Part shown: in pieces, positions 18,858 through 27,123 of the stretch | Layout: every line of letters starts with the position of its first letter | How positions within the stretch are numbered: the stretch's first letter is position 1 | NCBI RefSeq assembly: GCF_014195485.1 | Contig: NZ_JACIBU010000001.1 | Coordinates: forward strand, 1,860,001-1,924,000 | DNA: 64,000 bases | From: Modestobacter versicolor | GTDB lineage: Bacteria > Actinomycetota > Actinomycetes > Mycobacteriales > Geodermatophilaceae | Reading direction: 5' to 3' | The notes under the pieces: model-generated | Databases searched by the model: none | Told to the model about the DNA's origin: nothing | What the model saw: only the letters and a program-made list of their open reading frames with translations | Program-made: the position numbers and the translations under genes

Positions 18858-19922
18858 TCACGTGGCGTTCTGCCAGGCCGGCTGCGGCGTGGCGATCGTC
18901 CGCAGCAGCTCCCGTGCTGCATGCGGGCCGGCCCGGTTGGCCCCGATCGTGCTCGCCGAGGGTCCGTAGCCGACCAGGTGCAGCCGCGGCTCGGCGACCA
19001 CCCGGGTGCCGTCCATCGCGATCCCGCCGCCCGGGCCGCGCAGGTGCAGCGGGGCCAGGTGGTCCATCGCGGCGCGGAACCCGGTCGCCCACAGCACGAC
19101 GTCGGCCCGCACGAACCGGCCGGGGTCGCCGTCCCAGGCGACGCCGTCGGCGGTGAGCCGGTCGAACACCGGCAACCGGTCGAGCACCCCGCGGGCACGC
19201 GCCGCGAGCACCGCCTCGGTCTCCACCAGCCCGGTGACGCTCACGACGCTGCCCGGTGGCAGCCCGGCGCGCACCCGCTCGTCGACGAGCGCGACCGCGG
19301 CCCGTCCGGCCTCTTCGCCGAACCCCTCGGCCCGCCAGACCGGCTCCCGCCGGGTGACCCAGGTGGTGCTGGTGACCTCGCTGATCTCGATCAGCTGCTG
19401 CACCGCCGACGTCCCGCCGCCGACGACGACCACGTGCTGACCGTGGAACTCCTCAGCACCCCGGTACTGCGAGGCGTGCAGCTGGCGGCCGGCGAAGAGC
19501 TCGCGGCCGGGGTAGGCGGGCCAGAACGGCCGGGTCCAGGTGCCGGTGGCGTTCAGGACGCCGCGCGCCGTCCACTCCCCCTCGCTGGTGTCCAGCACGA
19601 AGCCGTCGCCGGTGGCGTGCACCGCGCGGACGGCGACCGGGCGATGCACCGGGAGCGCGTACCGCCGCTCGTAGTCGGCGAAGTAGCCGGCGACCACCTC
19701 GCTGGCCGGGCTGGCGGGGTCGGCGTCGGGCAGCACCGAGCCGGGCAGCGGGTGGATGCGGTGCGCCTTGTCCAGCCGCAGCGAGGGCCAGCGGTGCTGC
19801 CAGGCGCCGCCGGGGCCCGCGTCGCCGTCCAGGACGACGAAGTCCGCGCCGGCCCGGCGCAGCGCGTACGCCGCCGAGAGCCCGGCCTGCCCCGCCCCGA
19901 TGACCACCACGTCTGCGTGCAC
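18858..19922 (-). CDS. FAD/NAD(P)-dependent oxidoreductase (CzcO/flavin monooxygenase-like)
   Basis: A 354-residue flavoprotein with an N-terminal FAD-binding GAGQAG motif (about residues 9-14), the GGAWQHRWPSLRLD stretch of flavin monooxygenase-like proteins, and a second dinucleotide-binding motif VVGGGTSA (about 168-175) for NAD(P)H. The substrate is unknown; proteins of this type are often annotated as putative flavoprotein CzcO. It starts with GTG at 19922, 46 bases after the methyltransferase stop on the same strand, so it may be the last gene of the MTHFR-like/methyltransferase unit. Confidence 0.88.
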   Translation of the reverse strand: MHADVVVIGAGQAGLSAAYALRRAGADFVVLDGDAGPGGAWQHRWPSLRLDKAHRIHPLPGSVLPDADPASPASEVVAGYFADYERRYALPVHRPVAVRAVHATGDGFVLDTSEGEWTARGVLNATGTWTRPFWPAYPGRELFAGRQLHASQYRGAEEFHGQHVVVVGGGTSAVQQLIEISEVTSTTWVTRREPVWRAEGFGEEAGRAAVALVDERVRAGLPPGSVVSVTGLVETEAVLAARARGVLDRLPVFDRLTADGVAWDGDPGRFVRADVVLWATGFRAAMDHLAPLHLRGPGGGIAMDGTRVVAEPRLHLVGYGPSASTIGANRAGPHAARELLRTIATPQPAWQNAT

Positions 19923-19968
19923 GCGCGGTCCAACACCGCCGGCCGGGCACTCGATACCGGGTGCCCCC

Positions 19969-20733
19969 CTAGGTGGTGACGGCCGAGACCATCCTCGGCC
20001 GCAGGGCGCCGGAGCCGATCAGCCGCCCGACCCGGCGCGCGTTCTCCTGCGCCTGCCGCCACTCCGGGTCGCCGCCGTGCCGGCGCTCCACCTCCGCGTC
20101 GACGGCGTCGGCCCGCTGCTGCCACTCCGCCGGGCTGTCGGACAGGTCGGCGTCGGCGGTGCCGGTGACGGTGAACCCGGCACCGGCCAGCAGCTGCTCG
20201 ACCTCCGCGGACGACGGGAAGCTGTTGCCGTCGGGCAGCGGGGGCGGCAGCGGCTCGTCGGCGACGAAGACCAGCAGACCCAGCCGGCCGCCGTCGGCCA
20301 GCACCCGGCGCAGCTCGGCCAGCAGCGCGGCCTTCTCCTCGGTGGTGCACAGCACGCCCAGGCACCACGCCACGTCGAACGAGTCGTCGGCGAACGGCAG
20401 CGCCTGGGAGAGCGCCACCACCGCGGGCAGCCCGAACAGGGCCCGGCTGGCGTGCACGGCCGGCGCCATCGGCTCGGCGCACACCGGCCGCACGCCCCGC
20501 TCGGCGGCCAGCCACCCGGCGGGCCCGCCGACGCCGGCGCCGGAGTCGAGCACCCGCTCACCCGGGCGGACCGCGAGGGCGTCGGCCAGCCAGCGCAGCG
20601 CACCCTCGCTGCCGCTCCCCCGGCAGCCGGCCGGGACGGCGTGCTCGGGCCCGAGCGCGCGCACCGCCTCCTCGGTCCACCCGGCGACCGTGCCGAACTC
20701 GGACTCCATGGCCTCGCTGGCGAGCTCGCTCAT
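19969..20733 (-). CDS. SAM-dependent methyltransferase
   Basis: A 254-residue class I methyltransferase. Motif I reads VLDSGAGVGGPAG (about residues 62-74), motif II AEPMA, and motif IV FDVAWCLGVLC. The first residue of the usual VLDVGCG is altered but the glycines remain. The substrate is unknown. Its ATG overlaps the stop of the MTHFR-like gene (20730-20733), so the two proteins are made from one message, suggesting a shared methyl-transfer task. Confidence 0.85.
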   Translation of the reverse strand: MSELASEAMESEFGTVAGWTEEAVRALGPEHAVPAGCRGSGSEGALRWLADALAVRPGERVLDSGAGVGGPAGWLAAERGVRPVCAEPMAPAVHASRALFGLPAVVALSQALPFADDSFDVAWCLGVLCTTEEKAALLAELRRVLADGGRLGLLVFVADEPLPPPLPDGNSFPSSAEVEQLLAGAGFTVTGTADADLSDSPAEWQQRADAVDAEVERRHGGDPEWRQAQENARRVGRLIGSGALRPRMVSAVTT

Positions 20734-21761
20734 CTGCCCTCTTCCCGGATCCTCGTGGCCACCTCGGCCTTGACCGCCGCGGCCGTCGCCTCGCCGTGCG
20801 CCGACGCGAGCCCGGACAGGTTGACCCCCACCACCCCGGGGACGGCGAGCAGCGCCCGGGCCTCCGCGACCGCCGCGGCGATGCCGGCCACCACCGTGTC
20901 AGGTGCGGTGAGCACGCGCTCGACCACGGCGGCGTCCAGGTGCAGGCCGGGGAACCGCTGCAGCACCCGGGCCGAGCGCTCGTCGGTGTAGACGGCGACC
21001 GACGCGATGAACGGCAGCGTCGCACCGGCTGCCCTCGCGGCGGCGGTGAACGTCGCCAGCTGGGCGGGGCCGGCGACGTGGTTGAGCACGCAGAGCTGGG
21101 CACCCGCCCGCTGCTTCTCCGCGACCCGCGCCGGGCGCAGCGGCACCGGCGGCGCGTCGGGCGACTCGGCCACCGCGGCGGACAGCCCGGCCGCGGTGGC
21201 CAGCGCCGCGAGCCGGGTGCCGTCGAGGTCGAACACCGAGGACACCTCCGGCCGGGCTCCCGGCCGCCGCCCGTCGCCGGTCACGCAGAGCACGCCGTCG
21301 ACACCGACGGCGGCCAGCCCGCCGAGCTCCTGCTCCAGCACCAGCCGGTTGCGGTCGCGGCAGGCCAGCGTCGTCCACGGCCGCCCGCCGGCGGCGAGCA
21401 CCTCCTGGGCCATCAGCGTGGGCGGGAGGTCCGGTCGGCCCTGGTGCTCGCCGACCAGCAGGGCGTCGCTGACCGGGGCGAGCACGCCCACCACCGACCG
21501 CACCGAGGCCCGGTCGAACGGGGCCACGGTCAGGTCGGCGAGCACCACCGGCCCCCGCTGCGCGCGGTCGAGCAGCCCGTCCGGCCGCGGGGCGGGCGGG
21601 GTGGCGGGCCGCGCCGGCCAGCGCGGCAGCGGTGGCGCCAGGAAGACGCACGGGTGCTCGGCGAGCTCGCACCCCCCGTCGTCGCGGACCCCCCCGCACG
21701 GGCCGAAGACCATCCGCTTGGGGCAGCCGTCCCGGCGGGGCGGCAGCAGCGCGGCGGTCAC
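20730..21761 (-). CDS. MTHFR-like protein with N-terminal four-cysteine domain
   Basis: A 343-residue protein. Residues about 12-40 read GCPKRMVFGPCGGVRDDG, then CELAEHPCVF; the cysteines match the MetV-type cysteine motif known from the C-terminal domain of other methylenetetrahydrofolate reductases. The rest is a TIM barrel like MTHFR (ALLVGEHQGRPD, VTGDGRRPG, LPFIASVAVY). It would use methylene-tetrahydrofolate, but the electron donor is unclear because no MetF-type flavin features can be confirmed by eye. The GTG at 21761 is the first start in frame before the cysteines; there is no clear ribosome site. Coupled to a methyltransferase. Confidence 0.8.
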   Translation of the reverse strand: MTAALLPPRRDGCPKRMVFGPCGGVRDDGGCELAEHPCVFLAPPLPRWPARPATPPAPRPDGLLDRAQRGPVVLADLTVAPFDRASVRSVVGVLAPVSDALLVGEHQGRPDLPPTLMAQEVLAAGGRPWTTLACRDRNRLVLEQELGGLAAVGVDGVLCVTGDGRRPGARPEVSSVFDLDGTRLAALATAAGLSAAVAESPDAPPVPLRPARVAEKQRAGAQLCVLNHVAGPAQLATFTAAARAAGATLPFIASVAVYTDERSARVLQRFPGLHLDAAVVERVLTAPDTVVAGIAAAVAEARALLAVPGVVGVNLSGLASAHGEATAAAVKAEVATRIREEGR

Positions 21762-21871
21762 CCCCGTGTCGCTGACCGCTGCGGGGGTCCGCGAAACGCC
21801 CGGCGGCGCGCCGTCCGGGTGTGACCTGGGTGCCGGATGGTTCCCGATCGGGGATGCCGGGCACAGGGCTG

Positions 21872-21890
21872 GTGTCGAAGCATCCGACAC
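21872..21890. promoter_or_regulatory. Inverted repeat before the MEDS/anti-sigma gene
   Basis: GTGTCG (21872-21877) and CGACAC (21885-21890) separated by 7 bases, 15 bp before the start at 21906. It could be an operator or a small leader hairpin. Confidence 0.4.
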
Positions 21891-21905
21891 AGGGACGGGG
21901 GGTCC

Positions 21906-22853
21906 GTGGTGCAGCCGAGCCAGGACCAGCAGATCTACCGGCACGTCGGCCACGTGATGAGCACCGGGGAGGACGTCGCCACGACCGTGGCGCCCTTCCT
22001 CAGCGGCGCGCTGTCCACCGGGGAGCCGGTGGTGATCGCCTGCCCGGAGCCGGTCGCCGCCGCACTGGCCGGGGCGCTGGGTGGCAACGCGGGCGTCCAG
22101 GTGGTGTCCCCCGAACCGCTCGACCGGCGGCCACCGGACGCGATCGCCGCCCTCACCGCGCTCATCGACCGGGAGCTGCCCGGCGACGGACGTCGGCTGC
22201 ACCTGGTCACCGGCCCCGGCCGGCAGGCCGACTGGTCGACCTGGACGCAGACCGAGGCGCTGCTCAACCACGTGCTGGCCGAGCGGCCGGTCGACCACCT
22301 GTGCCTGATGGTGCCGGCGGGCGAGGACGGCGGGTCGCTCGCCCGGGCCACCCACCCGTGGCTGCTCACCCGAGACGGCGCGGTCCGCAACGCCGACTAC
22401 CGGCCGCCGGCCGAGCTGCTGCGCGAGGTGCAGCGCGCCCAGCCGCCGGACCCGCTGGAGTCCACCGAGCCGGCGCTGGCGATGGCCGACCTCGACGACA
22501 TGCGGGTGCTGCGCCGGGCGCTCAACCAGGTCCTGGCCGAGAGCGCGCTCTCGGCGGACGCCGCGCAGGACTTCGTGCTGGCCATCGACGAGGTCACCGC
22601 CAACGCCGCCGAGCACGGCGTCCCGCCGGTCGACGTGACCCTGTGGTGCTCACCCGAGCGGCTGCTGTGCGCGGTCACCGACCGCGGCACCGCCTTCGAC
22701 GACCCGCTGGTGGGCTACGGGCCGGCGCACGGCGACATGGCCGTCGGCGGGATGGGGCTGTGGCTGGCCCGCCGCTCGGTCGACAGCCTGACCACCGGCC
22801 CGGCCGACGAGTCCGGCGACGGCTGCACCGTGCGGCTCGTCGTCAACGCCTGA
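21906..22853 (+). CDS. MEDS domain sensor with HATPase (RsbW-like anti-sigma kinase)
   Basis: A 315-residue protein. The N-terminal 180 residues resemble the MEDS (methanogen/methylotroph DcmR) sensory domain: HVGHVMSTGEDVATTVAPFL and a nucleoside-triphosphatase-like fold without a P-loop. The C-terminus is a GHKL ATPase domain with DFVLAIDEVTANAAEHG (N box), AVTDRGTAFD (G1 box) and GGMGLWLARRSVD (G2 box), as in RsbW/SpoIIAB anti-sigma kinases. It probably phosphorylates an anti-sigma antagonist, the reaction opposed by the PP2C output of the bphP gene 5 kb upstream. GTG codons at 21906 and 21909 both follow a GGGGGG run. Confidence 0.85.
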   Translation: MVQPSQDQQIYRHVGHVMSTGEDVATTVAPFLSGALSTGEPVVIACPEPVAAALAGALGGNAGVQVVSPEPLDRRPPDAIAALTALIDRELPGDGRRLHLVTGPGRQADWSTWTQTEALLNHVLAERPVDHLCLMVPAGEDGGSLARATHPWLLTRDGAVRNADYRPPAELLREVQRAQPPDPLESTEPALAMADLDDMRVLRRALNQVLAESALSADAAQDFVLAIDEVTANAAEHGVPPVDVTLWCSPERLLCAVTDRGTAFDDPLVGYGPAHGDMAVGGMGLWLARRSVDSLTTGPADESGDGCTVRLVVNA

Positions 22854-22910
22854 CGGCCTTGCTGCAGGGGCCCGCCGCGAGCCTGCGAGGGGCGGGGGGC
22901 AGCAAGGTCC
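22854..22910 (-). repeat. Intergenic hairpin repeat, copy 1
   Basis: Outer arms CCTTGCTGC (22857-22865) and GCAGCAAGG (22899-22907) pair perfectly around the conserved core CCCGCCGCGAGC..GCGAG. It ends four bases from the idi stop (22915) and, on the other side, directly follows the convergent MEDS gene stop. It probably acts as a terminator. Confidence 0.8.
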
Positions 22911-22914
22911 TCGA

Positions 22915-23466
22915 TCAGGTCACCAGGCCGGCGGCCTCGATGAGGCGGGCCTGCTCGCGGCACCAGGGTGACCACTCGTCGTACTGGGTGGTCTCCTGCC
23001 GGGCCCGGAAAGCCGCCCACTCCAGCAGCTCCCACTCCCCGACCTCGGTCGGGTCGGGGGCCGGCGTGCCGGTGAACCGCCCCAGGTAGACCGGGCAGAC
23101 CTCGTTCTCCACCACGCCGCGGAACTCGGCGCGGTAGCGGTAGGACGGCAGCGCCGGCCGCAGGTCGGCGACCCCGAGGCCGAGCTCGTAGCCGGCCCGG
23201 CGGGCGATCGCGTCCGGGTCGGGCTCGCCGGGGCCGGGGTGCCCGCACACCGTGTTGGTCCACATGCCGGGGAAGGTCGCCTTGTCCTCCGCGCGCCGGG
23301 TGACCAGCAGCCGGCCGTCGTCGTCGAACAGGTAGGCGGAGAAGGCCCGGTGCAGCGGCGTCTCGCCGTGGTGCACCAGCGGCTTGGGCATCGCGCCGAT
23401 CGCCGTCCCGTCCTCGTCGACCAGGACGATCAGCTCTGCTGCCGGGGATGCCACCACGGGTGCCAT
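22915..23466 (-). CDS. idi: Isopentenyl-diphosphate delta-isomerase, type I
   Basis: Interconverts isopentenyl and dimethylallyl diphosphate for isoprenoid synthesis (carotenoids, menaquinone). The 183-residue Nudix-fold enzyme has the catalytic cysteine motif WTNTVCGHP, the glutamate-bearing ENEVCPVYLG, the metal-binding HRAFSAYLF region and the C-terminal WSPW. The ATG at 23466 gives the standard family length; longer in-frame openings upstream would add 32 unrelated residues. It is divergent from the GGDEF-EAL gene. Confidence 0.95.
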   Translation of the reverse strand: MAPVVASPAAELIVLVDEDGTAIGAMPKPLVHHGETPLHRAFSAYLFDDDGRLLVTRRAEDKATFPGMWTNTVCGHPGPGEPDPDAIARRAGYELGLGVADLRPALPSYRYRAEFRGVVENEVCPVYLGRFTGTPAPDPTEVGEWELLEWAAFRARQETTQYDEWSPWCREQARLIEAAGLVT

Positions 23467-23610
23467 CGTCCCCGACGCCGCAGCGACGTGCACCGACACC
23501 CCAGGACCAAGATCGACTCGGACGGGTGAGAGGCCGTCGTCACGGAGAGCGACTGTCCGCACACTGACGAGGACCCCAGGACGGGGACGAGGACAGGAGC
23601 ACGGGCACGG

Positions 23611-26211
23611 ATGACCAGCTCTCCCACGGTGACCGCAGCACCGGTCACCTCAGCGACCCCGGCCGGGGCGACGGCGGCGACCGCTGCGCCGTCCCTGCCC
23701 GAGGGAGTCCTGCAGGTCGCGCTGACCGCCGAGCTGACCCGGCCGGAGAGCCAGGTGCTCCTCGCCGAGCTGGCGCAGCCGGCGCGGCTGGTGCCGCCCA
23801 CCGCGACGATGGCCTCGCTGGACGCCGTCTTCCGCCGGGACGCCGGCCTGCGCTGGGTGGTGCTCGACGTCCCCGGGCAGCCGGTGCTGGTCAGCCGCTC
23901 CTGGTTCGAGCTGGCGATGACCGGCCGGCTCGGCTACGGCCGGCTGCTGATGCAGCGGCGCACCGTCGTCGACGCCGCACCGCCGGAGGCCCTGGTCTTC
24001 CCGGCGGACTGCCCGGTGGGCCGCGCGGCCGCCGCGGTGATCCACCGGCGCAGCGGCGGCGACGACCTCCTCGACGCGGTCCTGGTGGCCGGGCCCGACG
24101 GCCGGCTCTCGGTGGCCCCGGTGACCGCCGTCTTCGAGCAGCTCGCCCAGCAGTACGCCTACCAGGCGCTGCACGACCCGCTGACCGGCCTGCCCAACCG
24201 GCTCTTCCTCGTCGAGCGGCTCCGCCAGGCCGAGCGCGGCCCCGGCCCCGCCGTGCTGTTCGTGATCGACCTCGACCGGTTCAAGGACGTCAACGACCAC
24301 CTCGGCCACACCGCCGGCGACCAGGTGCTCGTCGAGTTCGCGCAGCGGCTGCGCGCCGTGGCCCGCAGCGGCGACCTCGTCGTCCGGCTGACCGGCGACG
24401 AGTTCGCGGTGCTCACCGAGGCGCCGCTCACCGGCGCGCAGAGCACCGCGCTCGCCGAGCGGATGGTGCTGACCGCCGCCGCGCCCTTCGTCGTCGCCGA
24501 CGAGGAGGACGGCGCCGAGCAGCTGGTCAGCCTGGGCGCGAGCGTCGGGGTGGCCGGCTCGGCCGGCGGGCCGTCGACCTCGCCCGACGCGCTGCTGCAC
24601 CAGGCGGACCTCGCGGTGGCCCGGGCCAAGTCGCTCGGCCGCGGCCGGGTCGCCCACTTCGGCGTCGAGCTGCTGGAGGACGTCGAGACCACCGACGCCG
24701 TCCGCGCCCGGCACCGGATGGAACGGCGGCTGCGCCGGGCGATCGAGACCGAGGACCTGCAGCTGCACTACCAGCCCGTCGTCGCGCTGCCCTCCGGTCA
24801 GGTGACCGGCGTGGAGGCGCTCGCTCGCTGGGACGACGCGGAGCTCGGCCGGGTGGCCCCCGACGTGTTCATCCCGCTCGCCGAGCGCACCGGCCTGGTC
24901 GTCGACCTGGGCCGCTGGGTGCTGCATACGGCGTGCCGGGAGGCGGCCGGCTGGCCGATCGGCCCCTCGGGCGTGGCGCCCACCGTCGCGGTCAACGTGT
25001 CGCCGGTGCAGCTGGCCCAGCGCGGGTTCATCGACGACGTCACCCGGGCGCTGAGCGACAGCGGCCTGGCCGCCGACCGGCTGTGCCTGGAGATCACCGA
25101 GACCGCGGCGATCACCGACCTCACCGCCACGGCCGCCCGCCTGTCGCAGGTGCGCGACCTGGGCGTGCGGCTCGCGCTGGACGACTTCGGCGCCGGCCAC
25201 TCGGCGCTGAGCCTGCTGCGCGGCCTGCCGGTGCACCTGGTGAAGATCGACCGCTCGTTCATCGAGCGGGTGGCCAGCGACACCGCCGACGGCGTGCTCG
25301 TGCGGCTGGTCATCGAGGCGGCGCACAGCCTGGGCCGGCGGGTGTGCGCCGAGGGCGTGGAGACCGCCGAGCAGGCGCAGCAGCTGATCGCGATGGGCTG
25401 CGACTCCGCCCAGGGCTGGCTGTTCGGCCGGCCCGAGGAGGCCTCGCCGCGGCTGACCGGGCTGCTCACCTCCCGCGCGGTCGCCGAGCCGCTGGCCGGC
25501 GCGGACGGCGGACCGGTGCTGCCGCTCGGCGGGAACGACGAGCTGCTGCTGGTGACCACCCCGGACCGGGTCATCACCTACGCCTCGGCCAGCAGCGGCG
25601 CGATGCTCGGCTGGCTGCCCCAGGAGCTGGTCGGCGTCTCCGTCGGGCGCTTCCTGCACCCCGACGACCTGGCCCGGATGACCGCCGACCCGGCGCTCGC
25701 GGCCCGCTACGCGCAGGGCCAGGGGGTGCACCGCGCGGTGCACCGCGACGGCAGCGTCCGGTGGCTGGAGAGCGACACCCGCCAGCTCACCGACGCCGAC
25801 GGCACCGTGCGGGAGGTGCTGTCGGTCTCCCGCGACGTCACTGCCACGGTCGAGGCCCGCCGGGCGCTGGCCGACAGCGAGGCGATGTTCCGGCACGCCT
25901 TCGACGACGCACCGATCGGCATGACGCTCACCCGGATGGACGGCCGGCTGCTGCGGGTCAACAAGGCCTTCGCCGCGCTGCTGGGCACCACCACCGACGC
26001 GCTGGCCGACCGGCGGGTGCTCGACCTCACCCCGGCCGGGGACCGGGCGGCGGTCGGCGGGCTGTTCACCGAGTTCATCGGCCTGACCGAGCTGTCGACC
26101 CGGTTCCTGCACGCCGACGGCTCCGAGGTGCCGGTGCTGGTGCGGGTGTCGGTCGTCCGGGACGCCGCGGGTGAGCCGACGTCGGTGTTCGCGCACGTCC
26201 TCCCCGAGTGA
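23611..26211 (+). CDS. GGDEF-EAL-PAS-PAS cyclic-di-GMP signalling protein
   Basis: An 866-residue cytoplasmic protein. N-terminal region (1-175) resembles a degenerate paired sensory module without a signal peptide. The GGDEF domain (about 185-345) has DLDRFKDVNDHLGH and a TGDEF signature (Thr261-Phe265), with an RSGD inhibitory site (252-255) five residues before it. The EAL domain (about 360-610) keeps EAL (402-404), DDFGAGHS (from Asp524), KIDRSF and EGVET, so phosphodiesterase activity is likely. Two PAS domains with PAC-like tails follow (about 640-755 and 760-866). PAS domains usually precede GGDEF-EAL; here they are C-terminal. TGDEF variants can remain active as cyclases, but this is uncertain. 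Confidence 0.93.
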   Translation: MTSSPTVTAAPVTSATPAGATAATAAPSLPEGVLQVALTAELTRPESQVLLAELAQPARLVPPTATMASLDAVFRRDAGLRWVVLDVPGQPVLVSRSWFELAMTGRLGYGRLLMQRRTVVDAAPPEALVFPADCPVGRAAAAVIHRRSGGDDLLDAVLVAGPDGRLSVAPVTAVFEQLAQQYAYQALHDPLTGLPNRLFLVERLRQAERGPGPAVLFVIDLDRFKDVNDHLGHTAGDQVLVEFAQRLRAVARSGDLVVRLTGDEFAVLTEAPLTGAQSTALAERMVLTAAAPFVVADEEDGAEQLVSLGASVGVAGSAGGPSTSPDALLHQADLAVARAKSLGRGRVAHFGVELLEDVETTDAVRARHRMERRLRRAIETEDLQLHYQPVVALPSGQVTGVEALARWDDAELGRVAPDVFIPLAERTGLVVDLGRWVLHTACREAAGWPIGPSGVAPTVAVNVSPVQLAQRGFIDDVTRALSDSGLAADRLCLEITETAAITDLTATAARLSQVRDLGVRLALDDFGAGHSALSLLRGLPVHLVKIDRSFIERVASDTADGVLVRLVIEAAHSLGRRVCAEGVETAEQAQQLIAMGCDSAQGWLFGRPEEASPRLTGLLTSRAVAEPLAGADGGPVLPLGGNDELLLVTTPDRVITYASASSGAMLGWLPQELVGVSVGRFLHPDDLARMTADPALAARYAQGQGVHRAVHRDGSVRWLESDTRQLTDADGTVREVLSVSRDVTATVEARRALADSEAMFRHAFDDAPIGMTLTRMDGRLLRVNKAFAALLGTTTDALADRRVLDLTPAGDRAAVGGLFTEFIGLTELSTRFLHADGSEVPVLVRVSVVRDAAGEPTSVFAHVLPE

Positions 26212-26240
26212 GCCCCGCCCTCCCCGAGTGAGCCCCGCCC
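26201..26240. repeat. 20-bp perfect tandem duplication across a stop codon
   Basis: TCCCCGAGTGAGCCCCGCCC occurs twice in direct succession (26201-26220, 26221-26240). The first copy contains the last codons and TGA stop of the GGDEF-EAL gene; the second lies in the spacer before the hydrolase gene. Confidence 0.95.
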
Positions 26241-26260
26241 GGAACGGGCAGAGTCGTCGC

Positions 26261-27094
26261 ATGGACAGCTTCTCGCGCGGCGACCTGGTGTTCGACGTCC
26301 GTGACTCCGGCCCGGCCGACGGCGACCCCGTCGTCCTGCTGCACGGCTTCCCGCAGGACAGCTCGGCCTTCGACCGGCTGAGCCCGGTGCTGCACTCGGC
26401 CGGGCTGCGCACCCTCGCCCCCGACCAGCGCGGCTACTCCCCCGGCGCCCGCCCGACCGGGCGGTCGGCGTACGCGCTGCGGGAGGTGGTCGACGACGTC
26501 CTGGCCCTGCTGGACGCCGCCGGGCTGCGGTCCGCGCACGTCGTCGGGCACGACTGGGGAGGCATCGCCGCCTGGGCGCTGGCTGCCTGGCACCCGTGGC
26601 GGGTGCGCACGCTCACCGCGCTGTCGGTGCCGCACCCGGCGGCGATGAGCCACGCGCTCGCGCACAGCGACCAGGCGCTGCGGTCGTCCTACATCGCGCT
26701 CTTCCAGCTGCCCGCGGTGCCCGAGGGCGTGCTGCTGGCCGGCCACGGCACGGTGCTGCGGCGGATGCTCCGCCAGGGCGGGCTGCCGGCCGAGCTGGTC
26801 GAGGAGTACGTCGACCGGATGCGGCAGCCGGGCGCGCTGACCGCGGCGCTCAACTGGTACCGCGCGCTGCCGGTGGGCGCCCGCACGCCGATCGGGAAGG
26901 TGCGGGTGCCGACGCTGCACGTGTGGGGCGCCGGTGACGCGTTCCTCGGCCGGGCGGCCACCGAGGCGACCGCCGAGTTCGTCGCCGCGCCGTACGCGCT
27001 CGAGGTGCTCGAGGACGTCAACCACTGGATCCCCGAGCTCGCCGCCGAGCGCACCGGGGAGCTGATCACCGCGCACGTGCGCACCCACTCCTGA
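26261..27094 (+). CDS. Alpha/beta hydrolase (epoxide hydrolase/dehalogenase-like)
   Basis: A 277-residue alpha/beta hydrolase with the HGFPQ oxyanion motif (about residue 28) and the nucleophile elbow GHDWGG (Asp, about residue 93). That Asp, rather than Ser, is typical of epoxide hydrolases and haloalkane dehalogenases. The likely acid is in WGAGDAFLG and the histidine in DVNHWIPE. The substrate cannot be predicted. The ATG at 26261 lies 50 bases after the preceding stop, with only a weak ribosome site. Confidence 0.88.
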   Translation: MDSFSRGDLVFDVRDSGPADGDPVVLLHGFPQDSSAFDRLSPVLHSAGLRTLAPDQRGYSPGARPTGRSAYALREVVDDVLALLDAAGLRSAHVVGHDWGGIAAWALAAWHPWRVRTLTALSVPHPAAMSHALAHSDQALRSSYIALFQLPAVPEGVLLAGHGTVLRRMLRQGGLPAELVEEYVDRMRQPGALTAALNWYRALPVGARTPIGKVRVPTLHVWGAGDAFLGRAATEATAEFVAAPYALEVLEDVNHWIPELAAERTGELITAHVRTHS

Positions 27095-27123
27095 TCGTCG
27101 GTGGTCGGTCGTACGGTCTGCGC

